45,080 nucleotides of DNA from Candidatus Thorarchaeota archaeon (GTDB lineage Archaea > Asgardarchaeota > Thorarchaeia > Thorarchaeales > Thorarchaeaceae): positions 1 through 45,080 of the forward strand of contig JAEOSL010000013.1 in the NCBI GenBank assembly GCA_016840385.1, given 5' to 3'. Positions within the stretch are counted from its first letter, which is position 1. Each line of letters begins with the position of its first letter. The translations under genes were made by a program, and so were the position numbers. Positions 16,268-25,467 of the stretch are shown piece after piece. Below the pieces are notes generated by a model that worked only from the letters and a program-made list of their open reading frames with translations, was not told the DNA's origin and searched no databases.

Positions 16268-16891
16268 ATGGCTTCAGATGAAAATTTCGAACTTTTTGAA
16301 GAGAGTCTAAAACTAATCCAACAGGGAAGGATGGTTGAAGCTGAAGGGGTTCTCAAGAAGCTCGTTGAGATTGATCCTGATGATGCAACAAACTGGATGT
16401 CCTTAGGTAGGTGTCAGTTAGCTCTACAGAAACTCGCTGATGCTGAGATTTCAGCACAAAAGGCGCTAGAATTGAATGACAAGGTTGCTTACAACTGGAA
16501 TCTAGTGGGGTGCGTTCTGAAGTCCAAGAGTGCATTTTCTGAAGCTGAGCCATACTTTCGAAAAGCGCTAGAAATCAATCCGAAAGATTTCACTTCATGG
16601 AGCGGACTGAGTACCATCTTGATTGGTCTGCGAAAGGATGACGAGGCAGAGGATGCAGCACGTAAGAGTATTGAATTGAATCCTAATTTCTTCGAGGGTT
16701 GGATGGCCCTGGGTATTCTTCACCTGAGAAAAGGACAAGCAGAAGAATCAGAGAAAGCATTCCGAAAATTAACTGAGGTTGCACCTCGTATGCCTGAAGC
16801 TTGGGATTTTCTGGGAATGGCACTGAGTGCTCAAGGAAAACATGATGATGCGGCAGCAGTCAAGGTACACGCGCGGACATTACGAGTGTAG
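16268..16891 (+). CDS. TPR-repeat protein
   Basis: 207 residues, almost all tetratricopeptide repeats of 34 residues; about six are visible (for example AEGVLKKLVEIDPDDATNWM, AEISAQKALELNDKVAYNWN, AEPYFRKALEINPKDFTSWS). There is no signal peptide or catalytic domain. It is probably a cytoplasmic scaffold for protein contacts; partners are unknown. It converges with the sugar-phosphate mutase gene. Confidence 0.9.
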   Translation: MASDENFELFEESLKLIQQGRMVEAEGVLKKLVEIDPDDATNWMSLGRCQLALQKLADAEISAQKALELNDKVAYNWNLVGCVLKSKSAFSEAEPYFRKALEINPKDFTSWSGLSTILIGLRKDDEAEDAARKSIELNPNFFEGWMALGILHLRKGQAEESEKAFRKLTEVAPRMPEAWDFLGMALSAQGKHDDAAAVKVHARTLRV

Positions 16892-16899
16892 TTTCAATA

Positions 16900-18285
16900 T
16901 CACTTCTGAAGTTCTTCCAGCGCTTGAGCCATAACATCCTTGGCAAGGGTAGCCAATTTGTCAACGGTAGCCTGCTCCTTTGCACCAACATAGACCCTAG
17001 CTTTGGGTTCAGTACCTGAAACCCTAACTAGAACATAGGATCCATCGGTACATTCTATTCGAATACCGTCAACTTCCAGAATCTGGTCCACTCCACTCAT
17101 CTTTGGAACCAGTAATTCCTTCACTTTGGGCAAGAAATTCGGTTTGACATTATCTGGGCATGGTACAAAATCTCTCAAAATTGGGTATTTTGGAATTGTT
17201 TCCATTAATTTTGTACAACTTCCATCACCTATCTCATCAACCATTTGCGCAAAACGCGCAGCACCAGCTATTCCATCCATCCATCCGCCCATCTTAGTGA
17301 AGATTGGTTTCCATGGTTCAGAAGCAAAGACAACATCTTTCCCTTTGTCAGAGGCAAGAAACTCTTGAAGAGACCCCAAAGGCATTCGTGTTACAGTTCC
17401 ACCTGCTGCAATAACAAGTTCGTCAATGACGCTGGATGTGTCAATAGATGCGACTACAATTCCGCCTCCGTTTCTCTTGACCTCGTCTCTGGCAAAGAGC
17501 GCGATGACACGGTTCTGATCGATAAACTCACCCTGCTCATCAATCACAGCAAGTCGGTCTCCGTCACCATCATGACAAACTGTGACTGCAAAGTCTGAGT
17601 TCGCAGCCATCTTCATCGCGTCTCCGAGGTTTCTAGGCGATGGCTCTGCAGGTCTTCCTGGGAAATGCCCATCTTGATGCGAATTCATAGTGGTTACTGA
17701 GAAACCCATTTCTAAAAGTAAGTGAGGGGTATATTCGGTAGCTGCGCCATTCGCCAGATCAACCAATACCTTTGTACCATTGCTCTTTGTTCCTCTTTCA
17801 GAGAGGAAGGTTCTGAGATGCTCTAGATATTGTTCCTTGATATCTAAATGACTGATTTTTCCAATCCCATCCCATTTTGCTACAATATACTGATTCTTTG
17901 CGATTGTGGTTTCTAGAAAGACCTCTTCTTCTCTCACAAATTCTCTTCCATTATTGAAGAATTTGAAACCATTATCCGCGGGAGGATTATGACTAGCAGT
18001 AACAACGACTGATGCTGCTATCCCCTCTACCTGACTATAATATGCAACAGTTGGCATTGGCGCAATTCCCACATCAACAACGTTGACACCAGTTGAGAGT
18101 AATCCTGCAATGAGACTGTTTCTCAGCATTTCATTCGAGGTTCTAGCATCAATTCCTACACCCACAGTGCCTTTGCCTTTTAGGAACGTGCCTAGTGCCC
18201 TACCTAGATTTAGTGCCAGGTCAGGTGTTGATTTTTCTGCAATTGAACCTCGAATGCCTGAAGTTCCAAAGAGTCTGTCTGTCAT
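16900..18285 (-). CDS. glmM: Phosphoglucosamine/phosphomannomutase-type enzyme
   Basis: A 461-residue alpha-D-phosphohexomutase. The phosphoserine loop TASHNPPADNG (S98), the metal loop DGDGDR (D239, D241, D243) and the phosphate-binding VSGTEPKARVYV near the C-terminus are all intact. It interconverts sugar 1- and 6-phosphates; archaeal members act on glucosamine, mannose or glucose phosphates. GlmM is a reasonable label but the substrate is not settled by sequence. It lies 11 nt downstream of the PhoU-like regulator on the same strand. Confidence 0.85.
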   Translation of the reverse strand: MTDRLFGTSGIRGSIAEKSTPDLALNLGRALGTFLKGKGTVGVGIDARTSNEMLRNSLIAGLLSTGVNVVDVGIAPMPTVAYYSQVEGIAASVVVTASHNPPADNGFKFFNNGREFVREEEVFLETTIAKNQYIVAKWDGIGKISHLDIKEQYLEHLRTFLSERGTKSNGTKVLVDLANGAATEYTPHLLLEMGFSVTTMNSHQDGHFPGRPAEPSPRNLGDAMKMAANSDFAVTVCHDGDGDRLAVIDEQGEFIDQNRVIALFARDEVKRNGGGIVVASIDTSSVIDELVIAAGGTVTRMPLGSLQEFLASDKGKDVVFASEPWKPIFTKMGGWMDGIAGAARFAQMVDEIGDGSCTKLMETIPKYPILRDFVPCPDNVKPNFLPKVKELLVPKMSGVDQILEVDGIRIECTDGSYVLVRVSGTEPKARVYVGAKEQATVDKLATLAKDVMAQALEELQK

Positions 18286-18296
18286 GTGGATTTCCT

Positions 18297-19274
18297 CTAA
18301 TTATGAGGTAGTGCAAGGTCGGCGATATCCTTTGCAGCCTCTCCCATTCTCAATAAACTATCTACAACATAAAGTTGAGTTTGTGGTTGTCCATTAGGTG
18401 TGGTGACAATTTCCTGCCTTAACTTTGCAGTTTCATCAATCAACCATTTCTCAGCCTCGATTACCTTTGTGACTTTCTTAGAATCAAATTTGAAGAGGTT
18501 GTTCACAGAATCAGCCAACATCTCTTTCACTGTGTCACCAATTAGTTGTAGTTTTTTGACTAGTTTTTTCTCAAGGGGCTCCTCAACTCTCTGTGCAATA
18601 TCAACTGCTAAATCAGCAATTCTTTCAATATATTGAGCAGCTAACCTGTAATCTAGAGCTTCTACTGGAGTGATTTTCATCAATTCACTCATTCTTGGAT
18701 ATTGAACTGCAGATCTGAGTTCTCTTACAATCAAGAAGAATAGCCTGTCTACCTCATCATCACGCTGAATGATTTCTTCAGCGTCCTTTTGAATTCCCTC
18801 AAAATATGCATTCAAAGCATCTTCTATCATCCGTGTTGTGATTAGATTCATCCTTCTCATAGCGGTACTAACAGGAAGTGTTGTTGGGTCTACTAAACAT
18901 CTCAGAACAATCTGGTGGTCATCTTCTTCTATAACCTCTAGAGCAACAAAACGTTTGATTATATGTTTCAATTCATCTCTTTGCTCGTTCGTGATTGGGT
19001 CTTTGCTAACAATACGAATCTCATCAAAACCAAGAAGGTACCTACTAGTAATCTCCCATCTCAGGTTGTGCTCAATTTCAGCAGTAGTAGAACGTGTTTC
19101 TCCTGCTTTCGGGAGACGAGGATCTATTATCAAGCAACCATCTTCACGTTCCGCAACAACGACAGGGTCACCTTTGCTAAGTTTTTGTCTTACGACCCAA
19201 TCCTTTGGTAAAATGACGAGAAATGAGCTTCCACTTTTACCACCTGTTTGTTGCAGTGTTCTGATGTTGACCAT
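18297..19274 (-). CDS. AbrB-PhoU phosphate uptake regulator
   Basis: 325 residues from ATG 19274 (the frame is open upstream to 19304). An N-terminal SpoVT/AbrB-type swapped-hairpin DNA-binding domain (VNIRTLQQTGGKSGSSFLVI, then LPKDWVVRQKLSKGDPVVV) is followed by two PhoU-like helical bundles (EDALNAYFEGIQKDAEEIIQ and ERIADLAVDIAQRVEEPLEK). Archaeal fusions of this kind are annotated as phosphate-responsive regulators. No Pst transporter is near, so its target here is unclear. It is divergent from DP1 across 19275-19400. Confidence 0.85.
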   Translation of the reverse strand: MVNIRTLQQTGGKSGSSFLVILPKDWVVRQKLSKGDPVVVAEREDGCLIIDPRLPKAGETRSTTAEIEHNLRWEITSRYLLGFDEIRIVSKDPITNEQRDELKHIIKRFVALEVIEEDDHQIVLRCLVDPTTLPVSTAMRRMNLITTRMIEDALNAYFEGIQKDAEEIIQRDDEVDRLFFLIVRELRSAVQYPRMSELMKITPVEALDYRLAAQYIERIADLAVDIAQRVEEPLEKKLVKKLQLIGDTVKEMLADSVNNLFKFDSKKVTKVIEAEKWLIDETAKLRQEIVTTPNGQPQTQLYVVDSLLRMGEAAKDIADLALPHN

Positions 19275-19352
19275 AATATCACCTTTGGAGATAGTAGGTA
19301 GCAAGATGCTTGTGAAAGGCTCGCTTATTACATTTCCCGCATGATAAAATAA

Positions 19353-19359
19353 TGGCAGA
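19353..19359 (+). promoter_or_regulatory. TATA-like element between phoU-like gene and DP1
   Basis: A TTTAAA core in the 126-nt divergent gap would place a plus-strand start near 19384, giving DP1 a very short leader. Confidence 0.3.
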
Positions 19360-19400
19360 CGTTTAAAACAAGAACCTGACTCTCATTCATCGATGACCAA

Positions 19401-21062
19401 TTGACATCTTCGATACGTCGTAATATATTGGCTCGACTGATAGAGTCCGGATTCCAAATCACACCTGATGCATTACAGTACTTACTAGACCAAAAATCTC
19501 CTTTGGAAACAGTTGAATCAAAGATATTGGTCAAGAATCCAACTGATAGTCCATCTGTTCTATCGAAGGAATATATTGAATCGCTTGTCGAAGGACGGGA
19601 ACTAATTTCACAACCCATAGAACCACCTCCTATTGTTCAGGATGAACCCCCAGAATCACTCCCTGATTCTGAGCCCGAAGCCATTCCTTCTGAATGGGAC
19701 TTCAGAATCGAAAAAAGTCCAGATTATGATTCAGTTGGATCTGAAGGAACAATAGATGACTTCCTTGCGATGTTCAGAGACCGTTTTGAGAGGATAAAGA
19801 AGATCTACATGGCTCGGATTGATACACAAAATGCAGTCCCTCCAAGTGTTGCCAAGATGAGAAAAAATCCCACAAAACGTGCTGGACCCATGGATGGTGA
19901 TGGAGCACGACGTAGACGTCCTCCAAGTCAAGTGGTTATAGGCATCATCAGGGACAAGAGTATCTCAAAGGCACAGAACGTAATAATCGATTTTGAAGAA
20001 TATCGAAGTGACGCTGGCCCTACGGATAATAGAAGTTCATCAAAAGGGACCAATGAGTCAATAATCTGTATTATTCCTTCCAAACTTAGTGGGCTGAAAG
20101 GTACAACTCTTTCAGAAAAAGCAAACGCACTGTTGTTAGATGAGATTGTTTGCATATCAGGCTCTGTTGATTATGATGGAAGAATGATTGCAGATGATGT
20201 TTTGTTTCCGGATATTCCTACAGCACGTCAGATGGGTCGTGCAAAGAGGGATATCTATGCAGCTTTCATCTCTGATCTACACTGTGGAAGTCAGGAATTT
20301 CTTGAGGAAGAACTTGACCAATTCATTGCCTGGTTGAATGGAAAGGATGTTGATGAAGCAGACAAATCAACGGCGGCAAATACAAGATACCTCTTCATTG
20401 CTGGCGATATGGTGGATGGTATCAGTGTATATCCTGGTCAAAGATATCATCTAGAAATAATAAGTTTGTATGACCAGTATGCATTGATTGCAGAAAAGCT
20501 ACGAAAACTTCCAGAACATGTGAAAGTATTCTGTATCCCTGGAAATCACGATGCAGCCCGTCAGGCACTCCCCAAGCCTCCTATTTTGAAAACTTTTGCA
20601 GAACCCCTCTATAATTTGGAAAACGTAACAATGCTTGGTGATCCCAGTCAAGTGATTATCGAGGGAGTAAATGTTCTGATAACCCACGGTGACAGTCTAG
20701 ATGATCTTGTGACCATGATTCCAGGAGCATCCTACACTGAACCTGCTATGCCTATGAAGGAGCTTCTGAAGAAACGTCATCTTGCTCCGGTTTATGGTGG
20801 AAAGACAGAATTAGCACCACTCCATCGTGACTGGATGGTGATTGATACTCCCCCAGATGTTGTCCATTTTGGACATGCTCATCATAATGCAGTGGATAAC
20901 TATCGTGGTGTCCAGATTATCAATTCAGGGACATTTCAATCACAGACTGATTTCATGCGTAAACAGGGTGTAGTTCCAACGCCGGGAATTGTCACCTTCT
21001 TGAACCTTCGAACTGGTTCTCCAGAAGTCAAATTCTTCTACGATTTAACAAAACAAGGCTAA
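19401..21062 (+). CDS. polB: DNA polymerase D small subunit DP1
   Basis: 553 residues from TTG 19401; an earlier ATG at 19393 runs straight into a stop. An N-terminal helical region and acidic linker are followed by an OB fold and the calcineurin-like exonuclease domain. All metal motifs are present: D292-x-H (SDLHCG), D336 (GDMVDG), N382-H383-D384 (PGNHD), H429 (THGD), and H492-x-H494 (GHAHH). It should be an active 3'-5' proofreading subunit of PolD. The large subunit DP2 is not in the window. Its stop overlaps that of the convergent orc1/cdc6 gene. Confidence 0.96.
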   Translation: MTSSIRRNILARLIESGFQITPDALQYLLDQKSPLETVESKILVKNPTDSPSVLSKEYIESLVEGRELISQPIEPPPIVQDEPPESLPDSEPEAIPSEWDFRIEKSPDYDSVGSEGTIDDFLAMFRDRFERIKKIYMARIDTQNAVPPSVAKMRKNPTKRAGPMDGDGARRRRPPSQVVIGIIRDKSISKAQNVIIDFEEYRSDAGPTDNRSSSKGTNESIICIIPSKLSGLKGTTLSEKANALLLDEIVCISGSVDYDGRMIADDVLFPDIPTARQMGRAKRDIYAAFISDLHCGSQEFLEEELDQFIAWLNGKDVDEADKSTAANTRYLFIAGDMVDGISVYPGQRYHLEIISLYDQYALIAEKLRKLPEHVKVFCIPGNHDAARQALPKPPILKTFAEPLYNLENVTMLGDPSQVIIEGVNVLITHGDSLDDLVTMIPGASYTEPAMPMKELLKKRHLAPVYGGKTELAPLHRDWMVIDTPPDVVHFGHAHHNAVDNYRGVQIINSGTFQSQTDFMRKQGVVPTPGIVTFLNLRTGSPEVKFFYDLTKQG

Positions 21063-22321
21063 CCTATCATATCCCTTGCAGCCTGGCTAAGTCTACTATC
21101 GTCATCTAGAATTGATCCTATCTGTTTCTTACTGACTGCTAGCTTGATCTTTTTTGTACGACCATAACGTCCCTTCGAAATCACGGTTGTATTAATCAAT
21201 CCCAGCATGTCCAATTCAGATATCAAATCAGAAACACGTCTTTGGGTGAGTGTATCTAGTGAAAGTTTTTTGGCAATTTCTGAGTAGACATTGAAGCACT
21301 CACCTGTGAATATGTCACTCTGTCCTTTATCCGCTAATACGTATACAGCAAATAGGACTGCCTTGGATTGCATTGGGAGAGTTTCCACAGCATCAGTAAT
21401 TGCATCCCTTTCAATTACCTTCTGAGCATCCCGAACATGATCTTGAATTACTCTCTCGTCGCCTCGTCGTTCTGCTAATTCTCCTGCAGTTCTCAGTAAA
21501 TCTAACGCACGCCGAGCATCTCCGTGTTCCTGTGCGGCCAGAGCTCCAACAAGATTGATGACACCTTCATCACCAATTACTCCAGGATTAAATGCAATCT
21601 CTACGCGTTGCTGGAGGATTCCCTTCAATTCTACTGCATTATATGGTGCAAAGATTACCTCTTCCTCACCTAGAGTCGATAATACTCTGGGATCTAACAT
21701 ATCTTTGAAGGTGAGGTCATTGCTGATTCCAATGATTGAAATACGACTTCTATCAAGCTCGCTATTCATTCGCGTCAGACCATAGAGAATATCATTTCCT
21801 TGGTTTATATCTCGTTTTACAAGACTATCTACTTCATCTAGTACAACAACCATGATCTTCGTTTCTGACTCAAGCTGTTTTTTGAAGATTGATCTAATCT
21901 CATCAGTTGGGAGACCAGTAAATGGAACGCGCGATCCATCTTGCATGGTTGCACCAATGGCATCACAGAGAGTCTTGAGAACCCTGTAATTTGTCCCCAC
22001 GATACGGCAGTTTACGTGTGCTGTAAGAGGCGCATTCACATTGCTCTGGTTAGCCTTATCAACCAACAAATCAAGAACATATCTTGAAACCACCGTTTTT
22101 CCAGTACCAGTCTTTCCATAACAGAGGATGTTCGAAGGTGGTGCACCTCGAAGAGCAGGTCCTAGAATCGAACCTATCCTTCCCATCTGATCATCACGGT
22201 ATGGAAGTTCTTCTGGAACATATGTAGGTCTCAATGCATCTCTATCCTTGAATATTCCTTGACCCTGCAAAAACTTGTCAAACAGCTTATCTAGAGGTTT
22301 CTCCATCTTTTTGCGCTCCAT
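21059..22321 (-). CDS. cdc6: Orc1/Cdc6 replication initiator
   Basis: About 420 residues from ATG 22321 (the frame is open to 22348). AAA+ motifs: Walker A GKTGTGKT (residues 69-76), Walker B VVVLDEVDSL, sensor 1 IIGISNDL and sensor 2 GDARRALDLLR. A C-terminal winged helix contains TQRRVSDLISELDMLGLI. It binds origin repeats and loads MCM. It is convergent and stop-overlapping with DP1, and divergent from the methyltransferase across a gap that may hold an origin. Confidence 0.96.
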   Translation of the reverse strand: MERKKMEKPLDKLFDKFLQGQGIFKDRDALRPTYVPEELPYRDDQMGRIGSILGPALRGAPPSNILCYGKTGTGKTVVSRYVLDLLVDKANQSNVNAPLTAHVNCRIVGTNYRVLKTLCDAIGATMQDGSRVPFTGLPTDEIRSIFKKQLESETKIMVVVLDEVDSLVKRDINQGNDILYGLTRMNSELDRSRISIIGISNDLTFKDMLDPRVLSTLGEEEVIFAPYNAVELKGILQQRVEIAFNPGVIGDEGVINLVGALAAQEHGDARRALDLLRTAGELAERRGDERVIQDHVRDAQKVIERDAITDAVETLPMQSKAVLFAVYVLADKGQSDIFTGECFNVYSEIAKKLSLDTLTQRRVSDLISELDMLGLINTTVISKGRYGRTKKIKLAVSKKQIGSILDDDSRLSQAARDMIG

Positions 22322-22483
22322 TAGAAGGAAAGGGTAGTTCCACTGCACTTCCTATGGAGCGTATGGAACACATACACCTGATAAGCCTACGTATTACCGT
22401 TGCGGTCATTAGTTCAATTATGTATATACAGTATCATTCATCTGACAAAGAACATCAAGTTTGTTGTAGTCGGGTGAGAACAT
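22322..22483. other. Candidate replication origin region
   Basis: The gap upstream of cdc6. It holds an inverted pair GTTCCA (22337-22342) and TGGAAC (22364-22369), recalling the TTCCA/TGGAA core of archaeal origin recognition boxes, and an AT-rich stretch near 22415-22440 that could also be a promoter. No full ORB with its G-string is evident. Confidence 0.25.
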
Positions 22484-23122
22484 TTGCGCCTTAGGGATTT
22501 AGAAATCACACTGCAATCGATTAAACGATCAGGTGAGTACGAGGTTTCTCTGGAGCAATATCCTACACCATCAAAGATTGCTTCTGCGATTCTTTTTGCA
22601 GCACAAATGGAGCATGGAGATATTACGAATAAGACCGTAATAGATCTCGGGTGTGGTGATGGTATTTTTGCTCTTGGTGCAGCATTACTGGGTGCTCAGA
22701 GAGTGATTGGAATTGATGTGCAAAGCAAAGCCTTAAAGGCGTCACAAATGAATTCACGATTGCTCGGAACAGAAGGCACTGTAGACTGGGTCTTAGGGGA
22801 TGTATCCTCTTTACAACTACAATGTCTTGTTGATACTGTTGTCAGCAATCCCCCGTTCGGAGTAAAGAAGAGAGGGGCTGACTTGAGATTCCTCAAAAAG
22901 GCAATCTCGGTTGCTAAGGTGACCTATAGTATCCACCTTGCGGGTGACAAGAATAGAACCTTCCTGGAAAAGGAAGTAGAGAATCTTGGCGCGAGGGTGA
23001 CCCAAATCGAAACATTCCAATTCCCAATCGGCAAATTGTTCGATTATCATAGAAAACATGTACATATGATAGATGTAGACCTCTATCGAATATGTTCCAA
23101 AGAGTGTGAACAGAATGGCTGA
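22484..23122 (+). CDS. METTL5-like rRNA/nucleic acid methyltransferase
   Basis: A 212-residue class I methyltransferase from TTG 22484. The SAM loop DLGCGDG (54-60), the acidic GIDVQ after strand 2, and the catalytic NPPFG (122-126) match the METTL5 group, which methylates adenine N6 in small-subunit rRNA in eukaryotes with Trm112. The upstream EQYPTPSKIA is also typical. It overlaps the csl4 start by 8 nt, so it heads an RNA-metabolism operon. Confidence 0.85.
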   Translation: MRLRDLEITLQSIKRSGEYEVSLEQYPTPSKIASAILFAAQMEHGDITNKTVIDLGCGDGIFALGAALLGAQRVIGIDVQSKALKASQMNSRLLGTEGTVDWVLGDVSSLQLQCLVDTVVSNPPFGVKKRGADLRFLKKAISVAKVTYSIHLAGDKNRTFLEKEVENLGARVTQIETFQFPIGKLFDYHRKHVHMIDVDLYRICSKECEQNG

Positions 23123-23849
23123 CGTTAAGAGCGGCGACATTGTAGTACCAGGTGATCAGTTATGTGTAATTGAAGAACTATCACCAAGTTACGGTACATA
23201 CGAAAATGAAGGCATTGTATATGCCGCAGCACCTGGTGCAGTTTCAATGGACTTGAAACAACGTAGTATTAGTGTCCTAGGTACTGATGGAAAGATGAAG
23301 TTGGCACTTCCAGTCATGGATGACATTGTAGTGGGAGAAGTAGTCAATGCCTACGAATCACGAGCCGAAATCGCAATAGTTAGAATAAACGGTGAAGACA
23401 TCCACAGTGGAATATATGGTGAAATCCGTATTAGCAATGTGACTCGGCGTTTTGTTAAGAGCATGCACGACGTAATGCGGGGAACTGACATTGTTCGTGC
23501 CAAAGCTATGAATACTCATGGGATTCCATCCGAGCTTACTGTTGTGGGCCCGGACCTGGGTGTAATTCTAGCTAATTGTTCCAGATGTGGTAATCCCCTT
23601 ACATTAACCACAAACAACAATATGTTCTGTCTTAGATGCGAAAATCGTGAAAATCGAGAAGTAGCAAGTGACTATGGCCAGCAGTTTGGCCTTGAAGCAC
23701 GACCCGATCTCGCTCCCCGTCGTAGGTCTTATGACCGTGATAGATATGATCGCAGGGATGACCGAAGGGGCGGTGGAAGATATGATAATCGAAGTAGGGG
23801 CGGAGATAGGGGTCGTGATAGACATAGCGATAGGAGGCGTCGCAATTGA
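23115..23849 (+). CDS. csl4: Exosome subunit Csl4 with Arg/Asp/Gly-rich tail
   Basis: 244 residues from ATG 23115. An N-terminal domain (GDIVVPGDQLCVIEELSPSY) is followed by an S1 domain (about 60-140) and a zinc ribbon (NCSRCGNPL and FCLRCENR). Csl4 caps the archaeal exosome and recruits RNA. After the ribbon comes a tail of about 45 residues rich in R, D, G and Y (RRSYDRDRYDRRDD-like, then RGG-like repeats), beyond the usual family end. It overlaps METTL5 upstream and rpoL downstream. Confidence 0.93.
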   Translation: MADVKSGDIVVPGDQLCVIEELSPSYGTYENEGIVYAAAPGAVSMDLKQRSISVLGTDGKMKLALPVMDDIVVGEVVNAYESRAEIAIVRINGEDIHSGIYGEIRISNVTRRFVKSMHDVMRGTDIVRAKAMNTHGIPSELTVVGPDLGVILANCSRCGNPLTLTTNNNMFCLRCENRENREVASDYGQQFGLEARPDLAPRRRSYDRDRYDRRDDRRGGGRYDNRSRGGDRGRDRHSDRRRRN

Positions 23850-24136
23850 AACCAAGAACAATAGAAAATACAAAATTTGAGATGAAATTTGAGATTGGTG
23901 GAGAAGGACATTCTTTTCCCAATCTTTTACGTAAGACACTCCTCGAGGAATCTGCTGTTGAGTTTGCTGGATACAATATCGATCATCCGCTCCTAGCAAG
24001 TCCTATCGTCACATTACGAACAAAGAGGCGTCAATCCAACGTTGTGCTTCGAGAAGCCCTCGAGAGAATGCTTGCACGTACTGAAGAATTCAGAAAGAAG
24101 TTCAAGCAAGCCAGCGCAGATCACAGCGTAGACTAG
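23846..24136 (+). CDS. rpoL: RNA polymerase subunit L (Rpb11)
   Basis: A 96-residue RpoL that pairs with subunit D in RNAP assembly. The core motif GEGHSFPNLLRKTLLE and the HPLLASPIVTLRT block are clear. The start is TTG 23846, overlapping the csl4 stop by 4 nt, with AGGAGG at 23832-23837 supporting it. Confidence 0.95.
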   Translation: MKPRTIENTKFEMKFEIGGEGHSFPNLLRKTLLEESAVEFAGYNIDHPLLASPIVTLRTKRRQSNVVLREALERMLARTEEFRKKFKQASADHSVD

Positions 24137-24164
24137 TACCAGAATCCATACTTGGTGGTCCCAA

Positions 24165-24575
24165 ATGTGGGAAACCTTTGTTGAACATAAGAACGTCGAA
24201 AGTATCATGCATGATAAGGGTCTGGCAAAGGTAGGTGACGGTCTTGTCAATTTTTGCTACTCTCTAGCCAAGTCTTTGGTTCTCGGTCAAGCAACAGGCG
24301 AAAAAGTACGTGATAGCGTCCTTGCCCGTGCAATACGATCAACATCTGTATACAGTCGTATGAATAGACGGACTGATGCAGGAAGGGCTGGTGATGCTTA
24401 CGAAGCAATCATGGCCTACCTATGGATGACTGAGAAAATTTCAATCTCAGATATGGTAGATTCTCTTTCAGAATCACTTGACATCACAAGTACTACCAGT
24501 CGGAAGAAAGAAGGTGAAATTGCAGCAGTAGCATTTCAAAAATTTCTTGAAAGTAACATTGAAAATCTACCTTAA
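24165..24575 (+). CDS. RNase III-fold family protein
   Basis: 136 residues with an RNase III-like helical pattern: LAKVGDGLVNFCYSLAKSL, then GEKVRDSVLARAIRS and a late acidic motif AGDAYEAIMAYLWM. These place acidic residues where RNase III and MrnC-like proteins carry the metal site. No dsRNA-binding domain follows. I believe a related archaeal family is annotated as RNase III family protein; activity is unproven. It sits between rpoL and TFS, which suggests a role in RNA processing. Confidence 0.6.
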   Translation: MWETFVEHKNVESIMHDKGLAKVGDGLVNFCYSLAKSLVLGQATGEKVRDSVLARAIRSTSVYSRMNRRTDAGRAGDAYEAIMAYLWMTEKISISDMVDSLSESLDITSTTSRKKEGEIAAVAFQKFLESNIENLP

Positions 24576-24648
24576 TTAAAAAAATACGCCAAGTCAAAAC
24601 GCTTAATTGACAACTAAGTACTGCGCGTTAAAGTGGAGAGCTGTCCTA

Positions 24649-24972
24649 ATGGAATTCTGTGAAAAATGCGGTGCTATGATGATTCCTTTCGCGCAGGATG
24701 ACGGTAAAAAAGTCTTGAAATGCCGTAGCTGTGAACATACCAAAGAAATTGAGGGGAGACTAAGGGTTTCTCAGAATATCGAGAAAGGACCTCGAGACAA
24801 GATCATTATAGTTGAGGATGATTCCATTCCAATGCCAGTCACTAGAGCCGGTTGTTCAAAATGTGGCAATACTGATGCGTACTATTGGACAGTGCAGACG
24901 AGACGTGGTGACGAAGGAGCAACCGAATTTTACAGATGTACAAAGTGCAAACACACTTGGCGAAGATACTAA
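24649..24972 (+). CDS. tfs: Transcription factor S (TFS/TFIIS-like)
   Basis: 107 residues from ATG 24649. The N-terminal ribbon (CEKCG and CRSCEHT) resembles RPB9; the C-terminal ribbon (CSKCGNTDAYYW and YRCTKCKHTW) carries the acidic tip RRGDEGATEF that reaches the RNAP active site to stimulate cleavage of backtracked RNA. The DE pair is intact, so it should be cleavage-competent. The frame extends to 24607, but the family N-terminus is at 24649. Confidence 0.95.
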   Translation: MEFCEKCGAMMIPFAQDDGKKVLKCRSCEHTKEIEGRLRVSQNIEKGPRDKIIIVEDDSIPMPVTRAGCSKCGNTDAYYWTVQTRRGDEGATEFYRCTKCKHTWRRY

Positions 24973-25007
24973 TCTAGGCTAGTTCCTACCAAAATTCAAG
25001 TGACACA

Positions 25008-25013
25008 TTTATA
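25008..25013 (+). promoter_or_regulatory. TATA-like box for the OB-fold/PCNA1 genes
   Basis: TTTATA, 76 nt before the OB-fold start, implies a transcript from near 25036. Confidence 0.45.
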
Positions 25014-25083
25014 GCAATACTAGATGATGAAACAGAGATGACTAAAGTCTCCAGTCTCTGATTACACACAGGGTGGTTGCAAT

Positions 25084-25461
25084 TTGGCAGAAGAAAAGAA
25101 GATTATCAGGAAGAAAGCATCGAAACTTACGACTATTCGCGACATTGCTCCTTCAACTGATGGACCTGTCCGAGTTTTGGGAATAGTAGTGGATGCAAGT
25201 CCTGGAGCAGCTCTTGTTCAAGATTTGTATGACTCAGACGTTGATAATGCAGGGAAAATTTGGGTGAGTGTTGAAGGAACACTCGAACTAGGAAAGAAGT
25301 ATCTAATAATTGCAGATGTGACCACTAAGACCTCCAAAGGTACCAAAGAAGCTAGGCTGAACTCTAATATCGTACATGACATAGAGCAGCTCGATATTGG
25401 AGCGTATAAGGAAATACTAGAGATGGAAGATGAAGTCCAAAAAACAATGAGTGGAAGATGA
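25084..25461 (+). CDS. Small OB-fold protein upstream of PCNA1
   Basis: 125 residues from TTG 25084. A basic N-terminus (KKIIRKKASKL) leads into an OB-like set of strands: GPVRVLGIVVDASPGAALVQ, GKIWVSVEGTLELGKKYLII, then ARLNSNIVHDI and a C-terminal helix. This looks like a single-OB nucleic-acid-binding protein of the RPA/Stn1 type, though I cannot name the family. It sits 6 nt before PCNA1, so a replication role is likely. Confidence 0.6.
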   Translation: MAEEKKIIRKKASKLTTIRDIAPSTDGPVRVLGIVVDASPGAALVQDLYDSDVDNAGKIWVSVEGTLELGKKYLIIADVTTKTSKGTKEARLNSNIVHDIEQLDIGAYKEILEMEDEVQKTMSGR

Positions 25462-25467
25462 ATAGTA

